Shown piece after piece: positions 39,845 to 47,771 of a stretch of 64,000 bases of DNA. Origin of the DNA: Pasteurellaceae bacterium 15-036681 (GTDB taxonomy: Bacteria > Pseudomonadota > Gammaproteobacteria > Enterobacterales > Pasteurellaceae); assembly GCA_002002485.1 (NCBI GenBank), contig MQVI01000003.1, positions 1-64,000 on the forward strand, read 5' to 3'. The translations under genes and the position numbers were made by a program. Each line of letters begins with the position of its first letter. Position 1 is the first letter of the stretch. Under the pieces are notes generated by a model. The model saw only the letters and a list, made by a program, of their open reading frames with translations. It searched no databases and was not told where the DNA came from.

Positions 39845-39873
39845 ATTGTAAAAAAAAAAAAAATAAAAGTCAA
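39845..39873 (-). promoter_or_regulatory. Promoter with a poly-A/T spacer for the predicted sRNA
   Basis: On the minus strand -35 is TTGACT (39868-39873) and -10 is TACAAT (39845-39850), with exactly 17 bases between. The spacer is part of a 14-A run on the plus strand (39850-39863) followed by TAAAA. Slippage in such a tract changes -35/-10 spacing and is a known basis of phase variation in Haemophilus and Neisseria. Confidence 0.6.
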
Positions 39874-39926
39874 GCAGAATATAAATCCATTAGAAACCAT
39901 AATTTTTACTTTATACGACGGTATAC

Positions 39927-40871
39927 TTAGAATCTTATTGGCGTTGCTGTACGCTCTAACACTTCAAGCAATTCACTAATGTTTTGTTTGCCTTGTGTTT
40001 TTAACCATTCACGTGCAGCATCAACACCTGCGGTTTTATAAGTATCCGCGCCACCTGCCCAAGTTGCACGTCCGCAAAGCACACCATTAAATTGGCTACC
40101 TGCATCTTTTGCAAATTCTAACGTTTGTTGGAATAATTTTGCTGAAACCCCTGCACTTAAGAAGATAAATGGTAATGGTGTTGCTTCGCTTTGTGCTTTG
40201 AATAACGCTTTCGCTTCTTCTTGAGTATGTAATACTTCGCCTTCGGCAAAGCCTTCTACATAGCTCATTACCACTGGTACTTCCACTTTTAGAACATCAA
40301 CACCAAAGCGTTTATCCGCAAAGAATTTCATCGCACCAATCACCTTGTGAGCTTTTACTTTTGCGTTATACACTTTATCTTCGTTTGCACCATCATAGGT
40401 TAAAATTTCTAAGAACAGCGGTAATTGCTCTGCATTACATTCTGATGCAACGCGCTCAACAAACGCGGCTTTACGGTCATTAATTTCTGCTGGTTCATCC
40501 ACATCAAAATAGATTAATAATTTAACCGCTTCTGCGCCTTTCTCTTTTAAGCGAAGAACAGACACATCGTCAATTAAATCAGGATAGCGGCCTACTGCGG
40601 TTTTATCGTAACCTGTTTTTTCGTAAGCCATAATTAAACCGCAATTATCATCACGTTTGCCTGCTGCTGCCCAACCAAACTCAGGGTCTAATAGAATTGA
40701 AGATGCGTAAGGAGTCAGCTCTTGAGAGATAAGAGTTTTAAATTCACTTACTTGATCAAAAGTAATGTCATCACCCATCATTCGACGTAATGCACCGCGT
40801 TGGTCAATCGCTAATGCCGCAATCACACCGTCTTTTGTGCAAAGTTTTTTTAGGTAGTCTTGTTTAGTCAT
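39927..40871 (-). CDS. lacD: Tagatose 1,6-diphosphate aldolase, class I (LacD family)
   Basis: LacD cleaves tagatose 1,6-bisphosphate to glyceraldehyde 3-phosphate and dihydroxyacetone phosphate. The 314-residue protein has the family blocks IAALAIDQRGALRRMMG, SSILLDPEFGWAAA, VKLLIYFDVDEP and FFADKRFGVDVLKVEVPVVM with the Schiff-base Lys in LKVEVP, then FIFLSAGVSAKLF and FNGVLCGRATW. This class I enzyme is typical of Gram-positive lactose/galactose pathways; enterobacteria use class II KbaY/GatY. It is the last gene of the sugar operon. No tagatose-6-phosphate kinase is in the cluster, so a 6-phosphofructokinase elsewhere may supply the substrate. Confidence 0.9.
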   Translation of the reverse strand: MTKQDYLKKLCTKDGVIAALAIDQRGALRRMMGDDITFDQVSEFKTLISQELTPYASSILLDPEFGWAAAGKRDDNCGLIMAYEKTGYDKTAVGRYPDLIDDVSVLRLKEKGAEAVKLLIYFDVDEPAEINDRKAAFVERVASECNAEQLPLFLEILTYDGANEDKVYNAKVKAHKVIGAMKFFADKRFGVDVLKVEVPVVMSYVEGFAEGEVLHTQEEAKALFKAQSEATPLPFIFLSAGVSAKLFQQTLEFAKDAGSQFNGVLCGRATWAGGADTYKTAGVDAAREWLKTQGKQNISELLEVLERTATPIRF

Positions 40872-40892
40872 TTTTCATCTCCTGTAATTTTC

Positions 40893-41279
40893 TTATTCAT
40901 CATCACCGCTTGTAAGCGCTTTTAACTGCTCGCCAACGTCTTTAATTTGATCACGAGCATTGTCAATTAGGCCGTCAGTGCCTTCTTCGCTAACATAGCT
41001 AATCACCATTGGTAAATTCATACCGCTGTATAAACCTGCTAATTGGGGTAAGAAGCGCATTGCCACATTGCAAGGCGTACCGCCCATAATGTCGCAGAAC
41101 ACCACAATTTCGCCATCCGCTTTTGCTAATGCTTGTTCAAACTTTAATTTGAAATCATCTGAACCTTCGTGTGGGTATAAGCAAACTGTTTGTGCATTTG
41201 GGATTTCGCCTAAAATCATCTCTGCGGTTTCGAGTAATCCTTCGGCAAATTCACCGTGACTGATTAAAATTAAGCTCAT
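40893..41279 (-). CDS. PTS EIIA component, mannose/fructose/sorbose family
   Basis: A 128-residue soluble EIIA of the mannose-family PTS, which passes phosphate from HPr to EIIB. I chose ATG 41279 (MSLILISHGEFAEGL), preceded by AAAGGAGAAAACC. The phosphorylated His8 lies in SHGEFA. Further blocks are FCDIMGGTPCNVAMRFL and MPMVISY-like residues. It is split from the EIIB, C and D genes by the beta-galactosidase gene and by a cluster of hairpins. lacD follows 21 bases after its stop. It equals AgaF/GadF in related clusters. Confidence 0.92.
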   Translation of the reverse strand: MSLILISHGEFAEGLLETAEMILGEIPNAQTVCLYPHEGSDDFKLKFEQALAKADGEIVVFCDIMGGTPCNVAMRFLPQLAGLYSGMNLPMVISYVSEEGTDGLIDNARDQIKDVGEQLKALTSGDDE

Positions 41280-41322
41280 GGTTTTCTCCTTTAAATTATT
41301 AAGTTTCAATATTCATTGCATC

Positions 41323-41426
41323 ACCCCATACGAGCCGTATGGGGTTACTTAGCAGAGCGACTTTGTCGCTCGCCCTTAAGTCGCAAAGCGACTTAGCTAA
41401 ATAACCTAGCACGGCTCGTGCTAGGT
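41323..41426. repeat. Cluster of four perfect hairpins between the beta-galactosidase and EIIA genes
   Basis: Four perfect stem-loops lie in 104 bases. H1: ACCCCATACG-AGC-CGTATGGGGT (41323-41345). H2: GAGCGAC-TTT-GTCGCTC (41355-41371). H3: AAGTCGC-AAA-GCGACTT (41378-41394). H4: ACCTAGCACG-GCT-CGTGCTAGGT (41404-41426). TTAGC (41349) and GCTAA (41396) can also enclose H2 and H3. H1 and H4 carry complementary cores (ACGAGCCGT and ACGGCTCGT). There is no T run. They may set the 3' end or the stability of the upstream message. Confidence 0.85.
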
Positions 41427-41433
41427 ATTATGG

Positions 41434-43233
41434 TTATAAATTCTTCGTAGTTAATTCTCTATAAATCGGCTCGGCACTAAAGACTAACTCGCTGATCTCT
41501 ACCCCTTCAGTTTCAAACACAATAATGCTGTTATCGCCTTTTTTCAGGAATGGGGCTGGCACATATAAATAGCAAGTTGGGCCTTCAGACCAATAGCGAC
41601 CTAGATTTTCGCCGTTTACAACAATAATCCCCTTGCCAAATTTGCTGGTATCAATAAAGGTATCTTGTGGCTCTTCATCAAGCTGTAGATTGAATTGATA
41701 GAACGACGGTGCTTGAGCATCGGCTTCTTGGCTAAAATCAATCTGATCTAATCGATCAAAATTAATTGCATAATGTTCCCAGCCAGTATGGAAATGGAGA
41801 TCTAACACCGCCCCTGAACGAATCCCTTTGTGTTGGGTTGGCGCAAGCATTTTGCCACCATAATTAACACGCCCCATATTCTCCACCAACAGATCAAGTT
41901 GGAAAGGACCATTCGGGGTTTGGAGCATAATGTCTTGCCCAATTTCGTGTTGATATTGGGTTGTAACAAACTGATGATCGTTATAGACCTGCACTCGGTC
42001 ACGGGCTTGGAAGATACGCAGTTTGATCTCATCACTGTAAGCGGTCGGTTTAGCACGATAAAGTACATAACCGTAGTAATGTCCTAATTGCTCCATTGTT
42101 TGGGTATAAGGACTCACAAAACGCTCGCTAACTTGCTCAAGGGTATTAAACAGTGAAACTGAATTTTGCGCTTTTAAGGTTGGATAAGCCTTAATTTGTG
42201 GCAGAATTGGCTCTGCAATCGGGCTTGCATCTGGATATTGAGCAAGCAATTTTTGCAACAGATAATATTTCTCCGACGGCTCCCCCCACTCTCTAACTGG
42301 TGCGTCATAGTCATAAGAAGTGACTTGCGGTAAATCGGTATCTAAGCGTGCTGAACAGCCATTCCAAAAACCAAAATTGGTACCGCCTTGGAACATATAG
42401 AAGTTGATGCTTGCACGATCTAATAGCTCTTTAGTGCAATCGACTAAATCTTGCGCATCGCGTTTAATTACAGGCTCTTTCCAACGGTTAAACCAACCGT
42501 CCCAAAACTCCATACACATCAATGGATAAGATTTTCCGTGGTTATCCATATAGCGTTGCAGTTCATCTAAATTCATATTAGAACGAGAACCAAAGTTGCC
42601 CGTTGGCAGAATATCATCATCAATTAATGCCCCTGCTTCTAAGGCATTTTGCCACGCACCATCTGATGTAAAGAGCGGAACGCTGATCTCATATTTGAGC
42701 ATAATATCGCGAATAGCACGTAGATAGTCTTTATCATTACCGAATGAACCGTACTCATTTTCAATCTGCATCATTAAGATATTACCGCCTTCGGTAAATT
42801 GGAAAGGTTTCACTAACGGAAGTAATTTTGAGAAATAGCGATCTACTTCAGCTAAGAATAGTGGATCATTTTGGCGAAAACGGATATTTGAATTATTGAG
42901 TAACCACGCTGGTAAGCCCCCAAATTCCCATTCTGCACAAATATAAGGGGTTGGGCGTAAAATTACATATAAACCGAGATCTTGTGCGGTTTGTAAAAAT
43001 TTGGCTAAATCTGCCCGCTTGTCGAAGTTAAATGTGTTAGGTTTTGGTTGGTGTAAATTCCAAGCGACATAAGTTTCGACTGTGTTACAGCCCATCGCTT
43101 TTAAGTTGTATAAGGTTTTATACCAGTACTCTGGCACAATACGAAAGTAATGAACGGCACCTGAAATAATTTTAAATGGCTTGCCGTTAAGTAAGAAATC
43201 TTTTTCACCGATTTGGAATTGGAATGTTTGCAT
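41434..43233 (-). CDS. Cytoplasmic beta-galactosidase, GH35 family
   Basis: A 599-residue glycoside hydrolase of family 35. The catalytic acid/base lies in MQIENEYGSFG (E160) and the nucleophile in LMCMEFWDGWF (E242). The TIM barrel starts FLLNGKPFKIISGAVHYFRI and includes GCNTVETYVAWNLHQP and LRPTPYICAEWEFGGLPAWL. C-terminal beta domains end near GIIVVNGENLGRYWSEGPTC. There is no signal peptide, so it acts inside the cell. It resembles BgaC of Streptococcus pneumoniae, which cleaves beta-1,3-linked galactose from N-acetylhexosamines and also lies with a mannose-family PTS and AgaS. I infer that the PTS imports a galactosyl disaccharide, perhaps lacto-N-biose or galacto-N-biose. Confidence 0.92.
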   Translation of the reverse strand: MQTFQFQIGEKDFLLNGKPFKIISGAVHYFRIVPEYWYKTLYNLKAMGCNTVETYVAWNLHQPKPNTFNFDKRADLAKFLQTAQDLGLYVILRPTPYICAEWEFGGLPAWLLNNSNIRFRQNDPLFLAEVDRYFSKLLPLVKPFQFTEGGNILMMQIENEYGSFGNDKDYLRAIRDIMLKYEISVPLFTSDGAWQNALEAGALIDDDILPTGNFGSRSNMNLDELQRYMDNHGKSYPLMCMEFWDGWFNRWKEPVIKRDAQDLVDCTKELLDRASINFYMFQGGTNFGFWNGCSARLDTDLPQVTSYDYDAPVREWGEPSEKYYLLQKLLAQYPDASPIAEPILPQIKAYPTLKAQNSVSLFNTLEQVSERFVSPYTQTMEQLGHYYGYVLYRAKPTAYSDEIKLRIFQARDRVQVYNDHQFVTTQYQHEIGQDIMLQTPNGPFQLDLLVENMGRVNYGGKMLAPTQHKGIRSGAVLDLHFHTGWEHYAINFDRLDQIDFSQEADAQAPSFYQFNLQLDEEPQDTFIDTSKFGKGIIVVNGENLGRYWSEGPTCYLYVPAPFLKKGDNSIIVFETEGVEISELVFSAEPIYRELTTKNL

Positions 43234-43272
43234 ATATCCCCCTTAGATTTTTCTTAATATATCTGTTGTTTG

Positions 43273-43331
43273 TGTAGGGGGCGTGTAAACGCATCATCGG
43301 GCAAATTCGGTGCGTTTACACGCACCCTACA
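43273..43331. repeat. Palindromic repeat TGTAGGGGGCGTGTAAACGC...
   Basis: The ends TGTAGGGGGCGTGTAAACGC and GCGTTTACACGCACCCTACA form a long imperfect stem over an ATCATCGGGCAAATTCG centre. It lies between the EIID and beta-galactosidase genes and belongs to the GTAGGG family. In mRNA it would be a stable hairpin that could separate the PTS part from the downstream part. Confidence 0.7.
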
Positions 43332-43399
43332 AATACATTAAAAAAAACCTAACAAATTTATGGCGCGTGTGCCAAACGCGCGCCATTGATATCTATTGA

Positions 43400-44236
43400 T
43401 TAACCTTTTGCTAAGAATCCTGCCCAAGATAGGAGAACACATAGTGCGATGATAATCATAATCGCTTTGTTAGAGTTCATTTTCGGTCTACCTAATAACC
43501 AGTAGATGAAGAACACCACTAACGCTGGGACTAAACGAGGTAAGATTAAGTCTAGGTTTGCTTGTGCTGAAACCACTTTCTCACCGATAGTTGCAGTAAA
43601 TGGTACGGAGACGTTCACCATCGTCGCACACATCACACCAACTACGAATACCCCAAGCACTGTTGCTGCATTAGTTAAAGCGTTAAGTTTGTGACCTAAG
43701 TTAGTTACAAGGTTCACACCTTCACGATATGCCACTTTAAGTTGTACCCAACGGAACACCATCGTTGCAATCGCGACCGCTACCCATAAACCAACACCTA
43801 ATGGGTTACCGTTTACCGCCATAGTTGCTGCAATAGCCCCCATAATTGCTGGGACTAATGAACCGAAAATCGCATCACCAATCGCTGCAAATGGTCCCAT
43901 TAAACCAGATTTGATACCTGCAACTGTTTCTAATGATTCAGTACCTTGTTTTTCTTCTAACGCTAAGTCGATACCTTTAACAATAGTGTTAAAGAATGGG
44001 CTTGTGTTGAAAAATTGGTTGTGAGTAACCATTGCTTCTTGTAGCTCAGGCGTGTTGTCACCATACATTTTGCGAAGCTGCGGTAACATAATCCATAGGT
44101 AACCAGAGCCTTGCATACGTTCGTAGTTCCAACCAAGTTGGTTAAAGAAAATATTACGAATGTTAATTTGGCGGAAATCTTCATCAGTCAATTTATAATT
44201 ACGTGGATTTCCTACTTGTGTATTAGAGTTCGTCAT
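43400..44236 (-). CDS. PTS EIID component, mannose/fructose/sorbose family
   Basis: A 278-residue EIID membrane component. The start ATG 44236 (MTNSNTQVGNPRNYKL) follows AGGAGAAATTGAAG and overlaps the EIIC gene by 14 bases, which suggests translational coupling. Family blocks include FFNQLGWNYERMQGSGYLWIM, HNQFFNTSPFFNTIVKGIDLALEE, GLMGPFAAIGDAIFGSLVPAI and LVPALVVFFIYWLLGR. It works with EIIC as the sugar channel and matches AgaD/GadE of amino-sugar PTS sets. Confidence 0.92.
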   Translation of the reverse strand: MTNSNTQVGNPRNYKLTDEDFRQINIRNIFFNQLGWNYERMQGSGYLWIMLPQLRKMYGDNTPELQEAMVTHNQFFNTSPFFNTIVKGIDLALEEKQGTESLETVAGIKSGLMGPFAAIGDAIFGSLVPAIMGAIAATMAVNGNPLGVGLWVAVAIATMVFRWVQLKVAYREGVNLVTNLGHKLNALTNAATVLGVFVVGVMCATMVNVSVPFTATIGEKVVSAQANLDLILPRLVPALVVFFIYWLLGRPKMNSNKAIMIIIALCVLLSWAGFLAKG

Positions 44237-45095
44237 CTTCAATTTCTCCTTTTGCAGAGCTTGTATTTTTCGCAACTGGTGCTGAACCACCTTCTACGCT
44301 ACGTTGGTAAACCATATATGCGAATGCGAAACCGATTGCTGCCATTGCTAGCATTGGAACACTATTGATATTGTTACTTACTTTTGCTACTGCACCTACT
44401 GCTGAAATATTACCGAATAAGGTAATAAAGATTGAGGTTAATGCGAATGCTAGGATTAAGTAAGCAATATGACGTTTTGTTGGTAAGTAGCGTAATAAGA
44501 TTGCGAAACCTAATGCTGGTAACACACCACCTGCTACTGTTAAACCATCTGCGATCACTTTTAAGAAGCCGTGTTGCATTGCTTCTGCTAAGCTTGCTAC
44601 GAATGGACCACCGAAGACTAACGCTAAGAAGATTGGTAATGCACGTGATAGACCCCAAGCGATTGCACCACATAGATAGTTCACAGTAATTGCGCTATAA
44701 GCGTGATCTTGGATATTTTTATCGATACGGTGAGCGAAGAACACATTTGACATTCTCGCTAAGATATCGGTATAAACCATTAACGCTGCGATTGGTACTG
44801 CTAAAGTTGTTAATGCTAATTGAGGATCCATACCCGCTGATACTGAGAATGCAGTCGCAATAACTGTACCTGAGTTAGCATCGATACGAGATGCACCACC
44901 GAATGTACCTACACCAAGCACGGTAAGTTGCATTGAACCACCGATGAGCAATCCTGTAGTCAAATCGCCCATAATTAAACCTGTTATAAAGCCTGCGAAA
45001 ACAGGTGAACCTGCACTTGATACGATAGTAATTTCATCTAAAATTTGATAGAACGCATAAATCGTTATCAAAAGTATTTGCCACCACTCGATCAT
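44223..45095 (-). CDS. PTS EIIC component, mannose/fructose/sorbose family
   Basis: A 290-residue EIIC channel protein with about eight membrane segments. Family blocks are LITIYAFYQILDEITIVSSA, GFITGLIMGDLTTGLLIGGSMQL, GTFGGASRIDANSGTVIATAF and ALPIFLALVFGGPFV. It lies 13 bases after EIIB and overlaps EIID. By order and sequence it matches AgaC/GadW of N-acetylgalactosamine or galactoside PTS sets. The ATG follows GAGGAGTTAAGATT. Confidence 0.92.
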   Translation of the reverse strand: MIEWWQILLITIYAFYQILDEITIVSSAGSPVFAGFITGLIMGDLTTGLLIGGSMQLTVLGVGTFGGASRIDANSGTVIATAFSVSAGMDPQLALTTLAVPIAALMVYTDILARMSNVFFAHRIDKNIQDHAYSAITVNYLCGAIAWGLSRALPIFLALVFGGPFVASLAEAMQHGFLKVIADGLTVAGGVLPALGFAILLRYLPTKRHIAYLILAFALTSIFITLFGNISAVGAVAKVSNNINSVPMLAMAAIGFAFAYMVYQRSVEGGSAPVAKNTSSAKGEIEDDEL

Positions 45096-45108
45096 AATCT
45101 TAACTCCT

Positions 45109-45582
45109 CTATAAAAGTTTCATTAAATCGACTTTCTCTTCGTTAGGCACGAGCTGAGCAGTCAGACTAATACCTTTCGCAGAAAGTTTTCTAAACACCT
45201 CGACATCATCATCAGTTACATGAACTGTTTTTCTGATTGGGCGTGTTAGATCGGTTTTTGGTAAGTTACCTGCATTGATTTCAGGTAAATTTACCCCTTG
45301 CTCCACTAACTGTAATACAGTTTGTGGATTACGCGTTACCAACAGAACGCGTTGTGAGTCGTAGCGTCCTTCGTTGATATTGTTCGCAGCCTTCTCTACC
45401 GTTAGCACACTTAAATTTACGCCTGCAGGACAAGCCAAACGTAAGCCTGCTTTATCAATATCACTGTTTGCAGCGATTTCATCCACTACCATAATACGTG
45501 TGATATTGAGGTATGAAGTCCATAAGTTAGCAACCTGCCCATGGATTAAACGAGCATCAATTCGAACATTGAGAATTGCCAT
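45109..45582 (-). CDS. PTS EIIB component, mannose/fructose/sorbose family
   Basis: A 157-residue cytoplasmic EIIB. The phosphorylated His14 lies in VRIDARLIHGQVANLW. Other family blocks are YLNITRIMVVDEIAANSDI and LVTRNPQTVLQLVEQGVNLP. It lies 16 bases after agaS and 13 bases before EIIC. It transfers phosphate from EIIA to the incoming sugar and corresponds to AgaB/GadV. Substrate choice cannot be read from EIIB alone. Confidence 0.92.
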   Translation of the reverse strand: MAILNVRIDARLIHGQVANLWTSYLNITRIMVVDEIAANSDIDKAGLRLACPAGVNLSVLTVEKAANNINEGRYDSQRVLLVTRNPQTVLQLVEQGVNLPEINAGNLPKTDLTRPIRKTVHVTDDDVEVFRKLSAKGISLTAQLVPNEEKVDLMKLL

Positions 45583-45598
45583 ATTGGTCTCCTTTTAT

Positions 45599-46732
45599 TT
45601 ACTTATAAGAATAAAGATTTACACCTTGAACTACACGATTCACCTCACCTGTTGGGCAAGGATTGTCAGTGGTATAGCCAAGATATAGGGAACTGTAGAA
45701 CGCGTATAATTGCCCGATAACGAGATAAGGGAAGACACGCGCCGCATCGTCTAATTTATGAATTTCCGCCTTAAACTCACCGCTTGTATCGCCTACTAAT
45801 ACCACTTTATGTGCTTTTTGGTCTCTAGATAATTCATTGTATAAATCGAGATCATATTGTGCGGTGTAGGCATTTTGAGAAAGATAAACGAAAATAAGTG
45901 TTTCATTTTGAACCAAAGATTTAGGCCCATGACGGAAACCCATTACTGATTCAAAGAACCCTAAGCGTTCGCCAGCGGTCAGTTCAAGTAGTTTTAATGA
46001 GGCTTCGCGAGCAAGACCTTGGAAATGACCACTGCCTAGATACACAATGCGTTTTAACGGTAAGTGAGCAAGTTCTTGAAGAGTTTGAATATCAGTTGTT
46101 AAAAGCTGTTCTGTCACACCTGCGAATTGCTCAACCCATTCTTTGTTGAAATGTGTTGGTGCTAATAAAAGTAACGCGGCAACCATCATACTAGTTGCAC
46201 TGGAAGTCATTGCAAAACCTTGGTCGTGGGTTGAATCAGGTAATGCGAGAGGATAAGCTGTCGGATTTTCGCTACATTTTACAAATAATGCCCCTTTCAC
46301 ATTATTTGTGATTGCTAGATGATAAGCTTCTTTTACGATATCATTCACACGGTCAACCGCACCGATACTTTCAGGGCTGTTACCCGAACGCGCAAATGAC
46401 ACTAATAAGGTAGGTTTATCTTCAAAAAGATATTGGTAAGGACTCGAAACTAAATCGGTACTTGCGATAGCTTCTATTACACAGCCTAATTTTTCACTGA
46501 GAATAGGGGCGACAATCTCACCAATAAAGGCAGACGTTCCTGCACCAGTAAAGATAATTCGCAATTCACCTTTTTTAGCTCTTGCAACAAGCGGTTGAAC
46601 AAAATTTACAATATCAGAATTTAACACAATATCAGCAGTTTCACGCCAAGCGTGTGGCTGTTGGTTAATCTCTTTGGCTGTCCAAAATGCTTTTTGCTTT
46701 TCAAGAGATTGATTAGAAATATTGAGGATCAT
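45599..46732 (-). CDS. agaS: AgaS family isomerase/deaminase (SIS domains)
   Basis: A 377-residue protein with two SIS domains, as in AgaS. In E. coli AgaS deaminates and isomerises galactosamine 6-phosphate to tagatose 6-phosphate. The start ATG 46732 (MILNISNQSLEKQKAFWTAK) follows GGGAAGACTA. Key blocks are WRETADIV, IFTGAGTSAFIGEIVAP, LLVSFARSGNSPESIGAV, YLGSGHFQGLAREASLKLLE and VMGFRHGPKSLV. It is the first metabolic gene after agaR. With LacD it would take galactosamine 6-phosphate to triose phosphates. No AgaA/NagA deacetylase is in the cluster. Confidence 0.9.
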   Translation of the reverse strand: MILNISNQSLEKQKAFWTAKEINQQPHAWRETADIVLNSDIVNFVQPLVARAKKGELRIIFTGAGTSAFIGEIVAPILSEKLGCVIEAIASTDLVSSPYQYLFEDKPTLLVSFARSGNSPESIGAVDRVNDIVKEAYHLAITNNVKGALFVKCSENPTAYPLALPDSTHDQGFAMTSSATSMMVAALLLLAPTHFNKEWVEQFAGVTEQLLTTDIQTLQELAHLPLKRIVYLGSGHFQGLAREASLKLLELTAGERLGFFESVMGFRHGPKSLVQNETLIFVYLSQNAYTAQYDLDLYNELSRDQKAHKVVLVGDTSGEFKAEIHKLDDAARVFPYLVIGQLYAFYSSLYLGYTTDNPCPTGEVNRVVQGVNLYSYK

Positions 46733-46782
46733 TAGTCTTCCCTCACTATGCAAATAATTGACAGTAAGAAAAGAAAATGAAA

Positions 46783-47544
46783 TTAAACTATAATGACTTG
46801 TACGCCTTCATTTTCCAAATAATCACGATAATTGTGTGGTAATCCATCATCAGTAATCAATATATCAATTTGACTTGCTTTACAAATCACAAAATTACTA
46901 TATTGGCCAAATTTACTAGAATCCGTCACAACAATCACCCGATCGGCAGCATCACACATTAAACGGTTTAGATGAGCTTCTTGCTCATTAAAAGTGGTTA
47001 CACCTTTAAATAGATCAAAGCCATCAACGCCTATAAATGCTTTATCAAAACGATTGTTTTGCAAATTGATATCTGCCATCACGCCAGAAAAAGACATCGC
47101 GTTTTTACGCAAAACACCGCCACTAATTCTGACTTCCACATTGGGACAACGTGATAATGCCATTGCTACATCAAGGCCATTTGTTAAAGCGGTTAATTCT
47201 AAATCACCTAGGTGATTTACGATTGCTTTCGTTGTTGTCCCTGAATCAAAAATAACTCGCTCACCATCTTTTAATAAGCTGGCAGCAGCTTTCCCGATTC
47301 TTTGTTTCAATTCTGGATAATGAGTTCGTTTATCTGTTACTGAAAGTTCGGCAATTAATCTCGAGTTTAACACGGCAAACCCATGAGAACGTTTAATATG
47401 TCCTTGTTCTTCAAGCTGATTTAGATCAGTACGAATTGTCACTGTTGATACTCCAAAATATTTTGCTAGAGTTTCAACCCTTTGACTATTAGTTTGCTGT
47501 AATAACGCTAAAATCTCAGCGCGTCTTTCAACAGTACTTTTCAT
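46783..47544 (-). CDS. agaR: DeoR-family repressor, AgaR-like
   Basis: A 253-residue DeoR-family regulator. The N-terminal helix-turn-helix is MKSTVERRAEILALLQQTNS and YFGVSTVTIRTDLNQLEEQG. The C-terminal sugar-phosphate sensor has ERVIFDSGTTTKAIVNHL, SGGVLRKNAMSFSG and KAFIGVDGFDLFKGVTTFNEQEA. It heads the sugar operon, 50 bases before agaS on the same strand. An AgaR-like operator and a CRP-like site lie 65-112 bases upstream, so it probably represses itself and the operon until a sugar phosphate is present. Confidence 0.85.
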   Translation of the reverse strand: MKSTVERRAEILALLQQTNSQRVETLAKYFGVSTVTIRTDLNQLEEQGHIKRSHGFAVLNSRLIAELSVTDKRTHYPELKQRIGKAAASLLKDGERVIFDSGTTTKAIVNHLGDLELTALTNGLDVAMALSRCPNVEVRISGGVLRKNAMSFSGVMADINLQNNRFDKAFIGVDGFDLFKGVTTFNEQEAHLNRLMCDAADRVIVVTDSSKFGQYSNFVICKASQIDILITDDGLPHNYRDYLENEGVQVIIV

Positions 47545-47608
47545 TTTCTCTCCTAAATCAAGCAGCCACTACATACTACGATTGCTTTCGAAGCCAATAT
47601 ATCACTCT

Positions 47609-47656
47609 CAAAATCAAACTCAAACGAAAGAATTTGAAAGTGAGAAGTAGATCACA
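47609..47656 (-). promoter_or_regulatory. AgaR-like operator and CRP-like site upstream of agaR
   Basis: The minus strand of 47609-47633 reads ATTC-TTTCGTTTGA-GTTTGATTTTG, with the spaced TTTC/GTTT elements of AgaR operators known from E. coli. At 47641-47656 TGAGA-AGTAGA-TCACA is a CRP box with one mismatch. The two sites sit side by side before the first gene of the operon. Confidence 0.5.
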
Positions 47657-47693
47657 CAAATTTACAAAAATAATGGAGAATTTCTTCATATAT

Positions 47694-47718
47694 AAAAAAA
47701 CCAGACATAAAGCCTGGC
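47694..47718 (-). terminator. Terminator downstream of topA
   Basis: On the minus strand CCAGGC-TTTAT-GTCTGG is followed by seven Ts. It is almost the same hairpin as the one ending the predicted sRNA at 39745-39770. Confidence 0.8.
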
Positions 47719-47743
47719 TTAGTTTATTAACAAAGTTATAAAT

Positions 47744-47764
47744 GAGGGCAAGAATGCCCCCTAC
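47744..47764. repeat. Short palindrome GAGGGCA-AGAA-TGCCCCCTACA
   Basis: A small member of the GTAGGG family, 8 bases after the topA stop. GGGCA and TGCCC form the stem and CCTACA is the shared family end. Confidence 0.5.
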
Positions 47765-47771
47765 ATTTCAA

